A stretch of DNA of 64,000 nucleotides from DASPWW01 sp963756745 (GTDB lineage Bacteria; Actinomycetota; Thermoleophilia; Solirubrobacterales; 70-9), in NCBI GenBank assembly GCA_963756745.1, contig CAVWOU010000015.1:1-64000 (forward strand), given 5' to 3'. The notes under the pieces were generated by a model. The model was not told the DNA's origin. It ran no database searches and was given only the letters and a program-made list of their open reading frames with translations. Position 1 is the first letter of the stretch; the number at the start of each line of letters is the position of its first letter. The position numbers and the translations under genes are program-made. Shown one piece after another: positions 35,341 through 44,085 of this stretch.

Positions 35341-36909
35341 GTGCGCCAGAAGTTCCCCGAGACCCACGAGGATAAGCTCGCGTACCTGCGCGAGCTGCGC
35401 GAGGAGGCGATCCACTCTGCCTCCGAGGAGGCCGTCGAGAAGCAGCACGCGAAGGGCAAGCTCACGGCGCGGGAGCGGATCGAGAAGCTGCTCGACCCCG
35501 GGTCGTTCGAGGAGCTCGACACGTTCGTCCGCCACCGCACGTACGAGTTCGGGATGGACAAGCGCAAGCCGTACGGCGACGCCGTCGTCACCGGCTACGG
35601 GACGATCGACGGCCGCACCGTGTTCGTGTTCTCGCAGGACTTCACGGTGTTCGGCGGCTCGCTCGGCGAGGTGATGGCCGAGAAGATGTGCAAGGTGATG
35701 GACCTCGCCGCCGAGGTCGGCGCGCCGGTGATCGGGATCAACGACTCGGGCGGGGCGCGGATCCAGGAGGGGGTCGTGTCGCTCGGGGCCTACGGGGACG
35801 TGTTCGTGCGCAACGTGAAGTGCTCGGGGGTGATCCCCCAGATCAGCATGATCATGGGCCCGTGCGCGGGCGGCGCCGTCTACTCCCCCGCGATGACCGA
35901 CTTCATCTTCATGGTCAAGGAGACCTCGCACATGTTCATCACCGGCCCCGACGTGATCAAGACGGTGACCGGCGAGGAGCCGACGTTCGAGGAGCTCGGC
36001 GGCGCGATGACCCACAACACGAAGTCGGGCGTCGCGCACTTCGCTGCCGAGAACGAGGAGCAGTGCCTCGAGGACGTGCGCTACCTGATGTCGTTCCTGC
36101 CGCTCAACAACCTCGAGATGCCGCCGCGCGTCGAGCCCTACGACGAGCCGGAGCGCCAGGACCCCGCGCTCGACACGATCGTCCCCGACGACGCCTCGAA
36201 GCCCTACGACATGCGTGACGTGATCTCGTTGATCGTCGACGACGGCGAGTTCTTCGAGGTGCACAAGCATTTCGCGCAGAACATCGTCGTCGGCTTCTCC
36301 CGCCTCGACGGATTCCCGATCGGCGTCGTCGGCAACCAGCCGAAGCACCTTGCCGGCGTGCTCGACATCGAGTCCTCCGAGAAGGCGGCCCGCTTCGTGC
36401 GCTTCTGCGACGCGTTCAACGTCCCGCTGCTCACGTTCTGCGACGTGCCGGGATTCCTCCCCGGGACCTCGCAGGAGTGGGGCGGGATCATCCGCCACGG
36501 AGCGAAGCTCCTGTACGCGTTCACCGAGGCGACGGTCCCCAAGCTCACTGTGGTGACGCGCAAGGCCTACGGCGGCGCGTACGACGTCATGAACTCGAAG
36601 CACATGCTCGCCGACTTCAACTTCGCGTGGCCCACCGCGGAGGTCGCGGTGATGGGCCCCGAGGGCGCCGTCAACATAATCTTCCGCCGCGACATCGCCC
36701 AGTCGCCGACCCCCGACGAGCGCCGAGCCAAGCTGATCGAGGACTACAAGGCGCGCTTCGCCAACCCGTACTCGGCCGCGGAGCGCGGCTACATCGACGA
36801 CGTGATCGTCCCCCACGAGACCCGCCCGAAGCTGGTCCGGGCGCTCCGCACCCTGCAGACGAAGCGGGTCGAGCAGCCGAAACGCAAGCACGGGAACATC
36901 CCGCTCTAG
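35341..36909 (+). CDS. pccB: Acyl-CoA (propionyl-CoA) carboxylase beta subunit
   Basis: 522 aa carboxyltransferase with both crotonase-like halves. N-half: KLTARERIEKLLDPGSFEEL, FSQDFTVFGGSLGE and GINDSGGARIQEGV. C-half: VVGFSRLDGFPIGVVGNQP, LTFCDVPGFLPGTSQEWGGI and RKAYGGAYDVM. It transfers carboxyl from biotin to propionyl-CoA (or acetyl-CoA), giving methylmalonyl-CoA, the substrate of the mutase encoded at 29221. The biotin-carrying alpha subunit is not in this window. GTG start. The following gene starts five bases after the stop. Confidence 0.93.
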   Translation: MRQKFPETHEDKLAYLRELREEAIHSASEEAVEKQHAKGKLTARERIEKLLDPGSFEELDTFVRHRTYEFGMDKRKPYGDAVVTGYGTIDGRTVFVFSQDFTVFGGSLGEVMAEKMCKVMDLAAEVGAPVIGINDSGGARIQEGVVSLGAYGDVFVRNVKCSGVIPQISMIMGPCAGGAVYSPAMTDFIFMVKETSHMFITGPDVIKTVTGEEPTFEELGGAMTHNTKSGVAHFAAENEEQCLEDVRYLMSFLPLNNLEMPPRVEPYDEPERQDPALDTIVPDDASKPYDMRDVISLIVDDGEFFEVHKHFAQNIVVGFSRLDGFPIGVVGNQPKHLAGVLDIESSEKAARFVRFCDAFNVPLLTFCDVPGFLPGTSQEWGGIIRHGAKLLYAFTEATVPKLTVVTRKAYGGAYDVMNSKHMLADFNFAWPTAEVAVMGPEGAVNIIFRRDIAQSPTPDERRAKLIEDYKARFANPYSAAERGYIDDVIVPHETRPKLVRALRTLQTKRVEQPKRKHGNIPL

Positions 36910-36914
36910 GTCGC

Positions 36915-38636
36915 ATGGAGACGACCGCGATCCGAGCCAGGCCAGGAGCGGAGCGCGCGCGCGCTTGGGTGCCGAGCCGGATCAGCGACACCCAGGTCCA
37001 CATCGTGCTCGCGGCCGCGATGCTGGTGTCCGCCGGGTTCAGCCTGTGGCTGAGTCGCGGCACGACGTTCACCGGTGACGAGCTCAACTGGATCATCGAC
37101 ACCCCGGGGCTCGATCTCGACGGCGCGCTCCAGCCCCACAACGGGCACCTGATCCTCGTCCCCCGACTGCTCTACGACGCGATCCTCCACGTGTCCGGGG
37201 TCGACTACCTGCCGTTCCGGCTGCTCACCGTCGGGTCAGTGCTGCTGACGGCGGGGTCCTTCTTCGTCTTCGCGGAGCGGCGGATCGGGGCTCTTGCCGC
37301 GCTTGCCCCAACCCTTGTCCTGCTGTTCTACGGATCCGACCACAACCACGCGCTCCAGGGCGCGGGGTTCACGGTGGTCTTCCCGCTCGCGACCGGGATC
37401 GGCGCGCTGCTCGCCCTCGAGCGCGAAGATCGAGCGGGAGACATCGCCGCCTGCGCGCTGCTCCTGCTCGGCCTCGCCACGTACTCGACCGGCATTCCGT
37501 TCGTCGCCGGTGCCGCGGTATTGATCCTGATCGGCTCGGACCGGTGGCGACGCTCGTGGGTATTCCTCCTCCCGTCGCTCCTCTACGGGGCGTGGCTCTT
37601 GTGGTCGCAGATCGAGACCACGGGCGGTGCCGGGAGCCAGGTGGCGTTGTCGAACATCCTCTTGTTCCCGAGCTGGGCGTGGGACTCGCTAGGAACCGTC
37701 GGGGCTGCATTTGTCGGGCTCGGGTACGAGTTCACAGAGCAGGATGCGAGCCCGCAAAGGCTCGAGACGGGGTGGGCGCCGGTGATCGCCGCGATCTCGC
37801 TCGCCGCGCTCGCGTGGCGACTGAGCAGGGGGCGGATCGGGAAATGGCTGTGGGCAACGATGGCGATCCCGCTGACGTACTGGCTGGTCGGCTCACTGGG
37901 CGCGCTCGACACGCCGCTCGATGTGCCCAAGAGCACCCGCTTCATCTTCCCGGGGACGATCGCGGTGCTACTGCTCGCGGTCGAGGCGGCGCGCGGGGTA
38001 CGGCTCGGAACCACGGCGCTCGCAGCGATCTACGCGGTGGCCGTGCTCGCCCTGGCGACCAACGTTCGCCTGCTGGTCAACGGCGCGGCCGGCCTGCGCG
38101 ACGCCGGCGCCAACGACCGGGTTTCCCTCGCCGCGGTCGAGCTTGCGGGCGGACGGGTCGGAGACGAGTACGGGAGCGGCTTCACCGGAGCGATGCTCCG
38201 GAACACGGGAGAGGGGGACGTGGCCACGGGATACCTCGCAGCCGTGCGCGAGTTCGGCTCGCCGGCCCTCTCGGTAGCGGAGCTCAGGCGGGAATCAGAT
38301 CCCATCCGACAGCTCGCCGACCGGCAGCTCGCCGACGCGCTCGGCGTCCACCTCGAGCCGGCGACAGGCCCCCTCTCCGGCTGCCGGCGGATCATCGGCG
38401 AGCCGGGCGTGGGGACAAGCTTCGAGTTGCCTCCGGGCGGCGCGGTCGTGCGGACGTCAGGAGAGCCGGCGGAGCTGCGCCTGCGCCGCTTCGGCTCGAC
38501 GTTCGCCAACGACCCGGTCGGATCGCTCGAACCCGGAGTCCCCACCTCAGTGGTCATTCCGCCCGACGCGGCGCCCGACCGCTGGTACGGCTCGGTCCCG
38601 GTCGCGGCGGTCGACGTCTGCGACCCGCCCGGCTAG
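36915..38636 (+). CDS. Large polytopic membrane protein, GT-C glycosyltransferase-like layout, unknown
   Basis: 573 aa. About ten to eleven TM helices up to residue 395, then an extracytoplasmic C-terminal domain of about 175 residues with two Cys (LSGCRRIIG and AVDVCDPPG). The first loop has TFTGDELNWIIDTPGLDLDG followed by NGHLILVPRLLYD; acidic residues in this position recall GT-C transferases, but no defining motif is clear. Function unknown. ATG at 36915, five bases after pccB. Confidence 0.7.
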   Translation: METTAIRARPGAERARAWVPSRISDTQVHIVLAAAMLVSAGFSLWLSRGTTFTGDELNWIIDTPGLDLDGALQPHNGHLILVPRLLYDAILHVSGVDYLPFRLLTVGSVLLTAGSFFVFAERRIGALAALAPTLVLLFYGSDHNHALQGAGFTVVFPLATGIGALLALEREDRAGDIAACALLLLGLATYSTGIPFVAGAAVLILIGSDRWRRSWVFLLPSLLYGAWLLWSQIETTGGAGSQVALSNILLFPSWAWDSLGTVGAAFVGLGYEFTEQDASPQRLETGWAPVIAAISLAALAWRLSRGRIGKWLWATMAIPLTYWLVGSLGALDTPLDVPKSTRFIFPGTIAVLLLAVEAARGVRLGTTALAAIYAVAVLALATNVRLLVNGAAGLRDAGANDRVSLAAVELAGGRVGDEYGSGFTGAMLRNTGEGDVATGYLAAVREFGSPALSVAELRRESDPIRQLADRQLADALGVHLEPATGPLSGCRRIIGEPGVGTSFELPPGGAVVRTSGEPAELRLRRFGSTFANDPVGSLEPGVPTSVVIPPDAAPDRWYGSVPVAAVDVCDPPG

Positions 38637-38694
38637 CGACCCGTTCGCAGAACTGTGGCTACCTCCACCGGCCCGGCTATGAGGTAGGTCCGGC

Positions 38695-39636
38695 TCATAG
38701 CTCGACGGCTTCCGCCTCGATCCGGCCGCCGCGCCACGCGTCGTAGGCGGCGGCCGCGATCGCCAGGTCCTGGATCGCCAGGCCGGTCGAGTCGAACAGC
38801 GTTATCTGCTCGGCGGAGCTCCGCCCCTCGGCCGCGCCGATCAGGACGTCGCCGAGCTGCGTGACGTCGCCGCGGCCCACGGTTCCCGCCGCGACCGCCC
38901 CGGCGAGCTCGCCGCCGCTCGACGCCTGCTCCCACTCGTCGCAGAACAGCCGGCAGCGCGCCAGCGCGGCGGCTTCGACCTCGGCCTTTCCATGCGCGTC
39001 GGCGCCGAGCACCGCGAAGTGCTGGCCCGCGCGCAGCTCCGAGGCCACGACAACGGGTGCGTCTCCGGGGGTCATCGTGACCACCACGTCCTGGGATGCA
39101 GCATCGGCGCGGGCGCCGACTCGCCACCCGAGCTCCTCGGCGAGCGCCCTCGCGACGTCCTCGCGCACATCGGCGCACACCCCCGGTCCGAACCCCGCCG
39201 CCTTCAGGCACCGAGCCGCCCACGCGCCGTTCACGCCGCACCCGATGATCCCTACCCCGGCGGCGCCGCGCGGCGCCAGGACCTGGGCGGAGACCGCCGC
39301 GGCGGCGCCCGTCCGCAGCCACGTCACCGCCCTGCAGTCGATGATCGCGCGCAGCTCCCCGGTGGTCGCATCGGAGAGCACGACCGCGCCGGCGACGACC
39401 GGCAACCCGCGCTCCGGGTTGTGCGGGAACGAGGTCACCCACTTCAGCAGCGCCAACCCGTCCCCCCGCGCCGGCATCGCACGGAAGTCGCCGTGAGGCG
39501 AGCTGTCGAGATAGACCTTCGCCGGCATCACCCACTCGCCGCGCGCGTGGCGCTCGAACGCCACCCGGGTGCGCTCGATCGCCGTCGGCGCATCGACGGC
39601 ATCGAGCACGGCGTCGTTTGTCAGCACCGGAATCAC
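38695..39636 (-). CDS. Ornithine cyclodeaminase / mu-crystallin family protein
   Basis: 313 aa. N-terminal dimerisation part (VLTNDAVLDAV) with MPAKVYLDSSPHGDFRAMPA, then VVLSDATTGELRAIID and the NAD-binding motif VGIIGCGVNGAWAARCL (residues about 127-143). The family includes ornithine cyclodeaminase, alanine dehydrogenase and ketimine reductases; which one cannot be told. It is divergent from the epsilon-like gene (20 bases apart). Confidence 0.87.
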   Translation of the reverse strand: MIPVLTNDAVLDAVDAPTAIERTRVAFERHARGEWVMPAKVYLDSSPHGDFRAMPARGDGLALLKWVTSFPHNPERGLPVVAGAVVLSDATTGELRAIIDCRAVTWLRTGAAAAVSAQVLAPRGAAGVGIIGCGVNGAWAARCLKAAGFGPGVCADVREDVARALAEELGWRVGARADAASQDVVVTMTPGDAPVVVASELRAGQHFAVLGADAHGKAEVEAAALARCRLFCDEWEQASSGGELAGAVAAGTVGRGDVTQLGDVLIGAAEGRSSAEQITLFDSTGLAIQDLAIAAAAYDAWRGGRIEAEAVEL

Positions 39637-39656
39637 GTCCCGAATAGATTCTCACC

Positions 39657-39923
39657 GTGAGCCGGAACGGCAGGCGCCGCCCACCCAAGCCGAGGATCGA
39701 GCTGATTACACCCGCGCCGTCGCGCGGCGAGGCGGCCGCGATCGCGGCGGCGATCGAGCGCTTCGTCGCCGACACCGCGCCTTCGCCCGCGCACGTGCCG
39801 CCTCGGCCGAGCGCGTGGCAGCGCGCTGCGCTGCGCGAGGGCGTCGAGGGGCGCACCGCGTTCGGGTCCGCGTGGGAGTCGCCGCGCGGTGGGCGGCTGG
39901 CGTCCGGAACCGATTCCGGATAG
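39657..39923 (+). CDS. Acyl-CoA carboxylase epsilon-subunit-like small protein
   Basis: 88 aa. A basic N-terminus, then IELITPAPSRGEAAAIAAAI followed by a Pro-rich linker and SAWQRAALREGVEG, resembling the beta-strand, helix and Trp-Arg tail of actinobacterial carboxylase epsilon subunits (AccE/PccE). Such subunits bridge alpha and beta subunits. It lies 2.7 kb from pccB and not in its operon, so the link is tentative. GTG start at 39657. Could otherwise be an unrelated small protein. Confidence 0.5.
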   Translation: MSRNGRRRPPKPRIELITPAPSRGEAAAIAAAIERFVADTAPSPAHVPPRPSAWQRAALREGVEGRTAFGSAWESPRGGRLASGTDSG

Positions 39924-39962
39924 AACACGGGCACCGATGTTCATCGAGAGAGGGAGGAGACC

Positions 39963-40172
39963 TTGGCTGTAGTGAAGATCATCGAGCTCGTGGGCAGCTC
40001 GAAGACCTCGACCGACGACGCGGCGCAGCAAGCGCTCAAGCAGGCCCAGAGCTCGCTTCGCAACATCCGCGCGCTCGACATCGTGAGCACGGGCATCCGC
40101 GGGGACAACCTCGACGAGTTCCGCGCCCACGTGCGCGTGGCGTTCCTCGTTGAGGGCTCCGACGTGGACTAG
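39963..40172 (+). CDS. Dodecin family flavin-binding protein
   Basis: 69 aa, full dodecin length. AVVKIIELVGSSKTSTDDAA and AHVRVAFLVEG fit the beta-alpha-beta-beta fold that assembles into a dodecameric flavin store. TTG start with GGGAGGA six bases upstream. At the position where dodecins usually have RW before the second strand (flavin-stacking Trp), this protein reads RALDIVST, so flavin binding may differ or be lost. Stand-alone gene 38 bases after the epsilon-like gene. Confidence 0.85.
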   Translation: MAVVKIIELVGSSKTSTDDAAQQALKQAQSSLRNIRALDIVSTGIRGDNLDEFRAHVRVAFLVEGSDVD

Positions 40173-40185
40173 CTCCAAACTAAAT

Positions 40186-40211
40186 AGCTAAATCTCGGTC
40201 GGGATTTAGCT
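40186..40211 (+). promoter_or_regulatory. Perfect 9-bp inverted repeat upstream of sulfite reductase (operator candidate)
   Basis: AGCTAAATC (40186-40194) and GATTTAGCT (40203-40211) are exact reverse complements with 8 bases between. AT-rich in a GC-rich genome and 55 bases before the sulfite reductase ATG. It resembles a dimeric regulator site; a transcription terminator of dodecin is less likely as the arms are AT-rich. Confidence 0.55.
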
Positions 40212-40265
40212 GATTTGCTAGCTTCTTCGCAGGCAACCGCCGGCGAGCCGCGAGGAGGCGTCCCA

Positions 40266-42176
40266 ATGGAGCCAGTCTCGGTACAGCCCAAGCCCGAGAC
40301 CGACGAGAAGCCGAAGACCGACCCCGCCGAGCTGGAACAGGACACCGGCAAGAAGCAGACGGGCAAGGGCAAGGTCGGATCGCTCGAGAATCCCGAGGTT
40401 TACGAGGACGTCCCCGGCCACGTCCTGCCGATTCTCGAGCGCGAGTTCGACGACTTCGACAACGAAGCGCAGAAGTTCCTCCAGGGCGAGACCGAGGAGG
40501 AGAAGTTCATCGGCTTCCGCCTCAAGCAGGGCGTGTACGGCCAGCGCCAGCCAGACGTCCAGATGATCCGCGTAAAGCTCCCGTTCGGAGGGGTGACTCC
40601 GGAGCAGATGGAGGCGTTCGCCGACCTCGCCGAGACCTACACACCGCTGCGCAAGGGCCACATCACGACGCGCCAGAACTTCCAGTTCCACCACATCCCG
40701 CTTGCCGACGCCGCAAAGGCGATCCGGATGATCGGCGACTCCGGGCTTTCGACGCGCGAGGCATGCGGCAACACCGTTCGCAACGTAACTGGCGACCCGT
40801 GGGCCGGCGTGTGCGACGACGAGCCGTTCGACATCACCCCGTACGCCGCGGCGTACGCCCGCTACTTCGTTCGACATCCGGTCACCCAGCTGATGCCGCG
40901 GAAGTTCAAGACCGCGTTCGCGGCCTCGGACGAGGATCGTGCGATCACCGGCATCCACGACCTCGGCTTCATCCCCAAGCTGCGCGAAGTCGACGGCGAG
41001 CAGGTGCGCGGGTTCGAGATGCGGGTCGGCGGCGGGACCTCGATCATGCCCCGCATCGCCCCCACGCTGACCGAGTTCGCCGAGGCGGACAACGGCGAGT
41101 ACCTCAGGGTGGCCGAAGCGGCGCTGCGGATCTTCGACCGCCAGGAGTGGCTGCGGAAGAACCGTGCCAGGGCGCGGATCAAGGTGCTGGTCGACAAGAT
41201 CGGGATCGAGCAGTTCCGCGAGCTGGTCGACGAGGAGCTCGAGGGCGAGTGGGCGCATGAGCACGACTACTCGGCCGGCCTCGACCGGATGAAGTTCGAG
41301 CACGACGAGGAGTCGAACGCACCCCAGCGGCGGGCCGACTATGGATCGCCGAACGGCGAGCGCTCCGAGTTCGACGCGTTCGTCGCCACGAACGTTCGCG
41401 CGCAGCGCCAGCAGGGGTTCTCGACGATCCAGGTGAAGGTGTACCGCGGCGATCTGTCCCCGGAGCAGTTCCGCGGCCTGGCTCAGATCATGCGCGACCA
41501 CACGGGCGGCTACGCGCGCACGAGCATCCACCAGAACATGGTGCTTCGCTGGGTGCGCAACGAGTCGATCTACGACGTGTGGGAGCGCCTGCGCGAGCTC
41601 GGGCTCGCGGACGCCGGAGCGGACGAGGTCGGCGACGTGGTCAGCTGCCCCGGAACCGACAGCTGCAAGCTCGGGATCACGAGCTCGATGGGGCTCAACG
41701 CGGCAGTCCACCAGCGGCTCGCCGAGATGCAGATCGACGATCCTCTGACGAAGCAGATCCACATCAAGATGAGCGGCTGCCCCAACGGATGCAGCCAGCA
41801 CCACATCGCCAGCATCGGGTTCTACGGCGCGTCGCTCAAGGTCGGCGATCGCCAGGTGCCGGCGTACATCCCCCACGTCGGCGGACGCTACGAGGGCGGA
41901 GAGGTCGCCTACGGCGAGCGCCTCAAGTCGCGCCTGCCCGCCAAGCGCGTGCCGGACGCGATCGAGCGCTGGATCCGGTTCTACGAGGACGAGCGCAACG
42001 AAGGCGAGGTCTTCAATGCGTTCGTTGACAGGGTCGGTGGGAAGCGCTTCCAGGAGCTCGTCAAGGACCTGTCGATGCCGGTCACGTTCGATGTCGAGAA
42101 CCTGATGCACTTCGTCGACTGGGAGCGCAAGGAGCCGTACAAGGTCGAGCGCGGCGAGGGCGAGTGCGCGGTCTAG
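40266..42176 (+). CDS. sir: Ferredoxin-type nitrite/sulfite reductase (siroheme, 4Fe-4S)
   Basis: 636 aa. Two ferredoxin-like half-domains and two siroheme domains; cluster ligands C461-x5-C467 (SCPGTDSCKLG) and C505-x3-C509 (SGCPNGCSQH). A charged N-terminal extension of about 45 residues (EKPKTDPAELEQDTGKKQTG) precedes the domain. It reduces sulfite to sulfide (or nitrite to ammonia); cluster context favours sulfite. ATG 40266 has GGAGG seven bases upstream. It overlaps the CysH gene by 13 bases. Confidence 0.9.
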   Translation: MEPVSVQPKPETDEKPKTDPAELEQDTGKKQTGKGKVGSLENPEVYEDVPGHVLPILEREFDDFDNEAQKFLQGETEEEKFIGFRLKQGVYGQRQPDVQMIRVKLPFGGVTPEQMEAFADLAETYTPLRKGHITTRQNFQFHHIPLADAAKAIRMIGDSGLSTREACGNTVRNVTGDPWAGVCDDEPFDITPYAAAYARYFVRHPVTQLMPRKFKTAFAASDEDRAITGIHDLGFIPKLREVDGEQVRGFEMRVGGGTSIMPRIAPTLTEFAEADNGEYLRVAEAALRIFDRQEWLRKNRARARIKVLVDKIGIEQFRELVDEELEGEWAHEHDYSAGLDRMKFEHDEESNAPQRRADYGSPNGERSEFDAFVATNVRAQRQQGFSTIQVKVYRGDLSPEQFRGLAQIMRDHTGGYARTSIHQNMVLRWVRNESIYDVWERLRELGLADAGADEVGDVVSCPGTDSCKLGITSSMGLNAAVHQRLAEMQIDDPLTKQIHIKMSGCPNGCSQHHIASIGFYGASLKVGDRQVPAYIPHVGGRYEGGEVAYGERLKSRLPAKRVPDAIERWIRFYEDERNEGEVFNAFVDRVGGKRFQELVKDLSMPVTFDVENLMHFVDWERKEPYKVERGEGECAV

Positions 42177-42937
42177 CCCTCCACCAGGAGGAGGCGGCGG
42201 GCTCGGCGACCGACCGGCGCAACGGGCTGCGCGCCGTCGAGGCGCCGCCCCGGATCAACGGCAAGCCGATCGACCCCCGCGAGGTCAACGAGCGGCTCGA
42301 GCTCCTGAGCGCCGAGGAGGTCATCCGGTGGGCGGTCGAGACCTTCCACCCGAGCCTGTACTTCGCGTGCTCGTTCCAGAAGACCACATCCGTGGTCATC
42401 GACATCGCGCAGAGGATCGAGCCCTCCACCCGGTTCTTCTATCTCGACACCGACCTGCTGTTCGAGGAGACCTACGCGACCCGCGACGCGCTCGCGGCGC
42501 GCTACCGGATCGAGTTCGACCGTCACCACAACATCAGCGTCGAGGAGCAGGCCCGGCTGTACGGCGATAAGCTTTGGGCCCGTCAGCCGGACGCTTGCTG
42601 CGGGATTCGGAAGGTCGAGCCGATGCGAGATGCACTCACCGGCGTCGACTGCTGGGTGTCGGGTATCCGTCGCGTCGACTCGAAGACCCGGGCTGGAGCC
42701 GTGAAGTTCGGTTGGGACAAGCGGTTCGGGCTGTGGAAGCTGAATCCCCTGGCGGACTGGTCGGACGAGGAAGTCTGGAACCACATCAATGAGCACGATG
42801 TCCCGTACAACCCGCTTCACGACGCCGGCTATCCGTCGATCGGCTGCACGCACTGCACGCGTCCGCCGGGGAACGGCGCCGGGCCGCGCGACGGCCGCTG
42901 GGCCGACGCCGAGAAGACTGAGTGCGGGCTGAACTGA
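42164..42937 (+). CDS. cysH: Phosphoadenylyl/adenylyl-sulfate reductase with 4Fe-4S cysteines
   Basis: 257 aa. Paired cysteines C145-C146 (DACCGIRK) and C228-x2-C231 (IGCTHCTR) are the cluster ligands of bacterial APS reductases; ECGL at 253-256 carries the catalytic Cys. PAPS-specific enzymes lack the cluster pair, so APS is the likelier substrate, though APS kinase is also present. GTG start lies inside the end of sir (13-base overlap), tight coupling. It supplies sulfite to the upstream reductase. Confidence 0.9.
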   Translation: MRGLALHQEEAAGSATDRRNGLRAVEAPPRINGKPIDPREVNERLELLSAEEVIRWAVETFHPSLYFACSFQKTTSVVIDIAQRIEPSTRFFYLDTDLLFEETYATRDALAARYRIEFDRHHNISVEEQARLYGDKLWARQPDACCGIRKVEPMRDALTGVDCWVSGIRRVDSKTRAGAVKFGWDKRFGLWKLNPLADWSDEEVWNHINEHDVPYNPLHDAGYPSIGCTHCTRPPGNGAGPRDGRWADAEKTECGLN

Positions 42938-42993
42938 TAGAGCACCGCAGCTCTTAGACCCGCACCGTCCCTCCTACAAAGGAAGCGCAAACG

Positions 42994-44085
42994 ATGGCCC
43001 AGGACACGAGGACCGAGCAGGCACTGTCCCTGACGCTGAGCGCGCGTCAGACCGCGGACTTCGAGCTGCTCGCAAACGGGGGCTTCGCCCCCCTGGGCGG
43101 CTTCATGGGCGCCGAGGACTGGAGCTCGGTGGTGGACTCGATGAGGCTCGCGGGCGGCGGGATCTGGTCGATCCCGATCGTCCTCGCCACCGATCTCGAC
43201 GCCGCGGTCGGCGACGTCGTCGAGCTGAGCGCCGACGACGGCAAGGCCCTCGGCCGGCTCACCGTGGAGGAGGTCTTCGAGCGCGACGTCGAGCGCGAGG
43301 CCGAGCTCGTGTACCGGACGCGAGACGATGCGCATCCCGGGGTCGCCGCGATCTACGGCGAGGGCAACCGCTGCCTCGCGGGGCCGATCGAGGCCGACGC
43401 GCTGCCGGATCACGACGACGCGTTCCAGAAGCGGCTTCTGTCCCCCAAGGAGTCGCGCAAGGCGTTCGCCGAGCGCGGCTGGAAGCGGGTCGTCGCGTTC
43501 CAGACCCGCAACCCGATCCACCGCGCCCACGAGTACCTCACCAAGGCGGCGCTGGAGATCTCGGACGGGCTGTTCCTTCACCCGATCATCGGCGAGACCA
43601 AGAAGGGGGACATCCCCGCCGAGATTCGGATGCGCTGCTACGAGATCCTGCTCGAGCGCTACTACCCGCAGGACCGCACCGTGCTCGGGGTGAACCCGGC
43701 GGCGATGCGCTACGCGGGCCCGCGGGAGGCGATCTTCCACGCGATCGTGCGCCGCAACTACGGAGCCACCCACTTCATCGTCGGCCGCGATCACGCCGGT
43801 GTCGGCGACTACTACGGCACCTACGACGCCCAGAAGATCTTCGACGAGGTCGACCTCGGCGAGCTGGGGATCGAGCCGCTGTTCTTCGAGCACACGTTCT
43901 GGTGCCAGGACTGCGAGGGAATGGCATCGAACAAGACCTGTCCCCATCCCGATGACGCGCACCTGTTCCTGTCCGGAACCAAGGTCCGCGAGATGCTCGC
44001 GGCGGGCGAGACCCCGCCGCACGAGTTCACCAGGGAAGAGGTTGCTGAGATCCTGATCAACGCGTATAGAGAGGAGTCCGACTGA
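42994..44085 (+). CDS. sat: Sulfate adenylyltransferase (ATP sulfurylase)
   Basis: 363 aa, homo-oligomeric Sat type. QTRNPIHRAHE near residue 170 (nucleotide-binding), GRDHAGVGDYY near 263 and FLSGTKVREML near 329. Cys residues in WCQDCEGMASNKTC may bind zinc. It activates sulfate to APS using ATP. ATG has AAAGGA about eight bases upstream. Its TGA shares one base with the cysC ATG (TGATG). Confidence 0.95.
   Translation: MAQDTRTEQALSLTLSARQTADFELLANGGFAPLGGFMGAEDWSSVVDSMRLAGGGIWSIPIVLATDLDAAVGDVVELSADDGKALGRLTVEEVFERDVEREAELVYRTRDDAHPGVAAIYGEGNRCLAGPIEADALPDHDDAFQKRLLSPKESRKAFAERGWKRVVAFQTRNPIHRAHEYLTKAALEISDGLFLHPIIGETKKGDIPAEIRMRCYEILLERYYPQDRTVLGVNPAAMRYAGPREAIFHAIVRRNYGATHFIVGRDHAGVGDYYGTYDAQKIFDEVDLGELGIEPLFFEHTFWCQDCEGMASNKTCPHPDDAHLFLSGTKVREMLAAGETPPHEFTREEVAEILINAYREESD

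Noticed and set aside
35308..36891. 527-codon minus-strand ORF over pccB
   Set aside because: Shadow; the carboxyltransferase on the plus strand is complete.
40218..42110. 630-codon minus-strand ORF over sulfite reductase
   Set aside because: Shadow caused by GC-rich codons; no family features.
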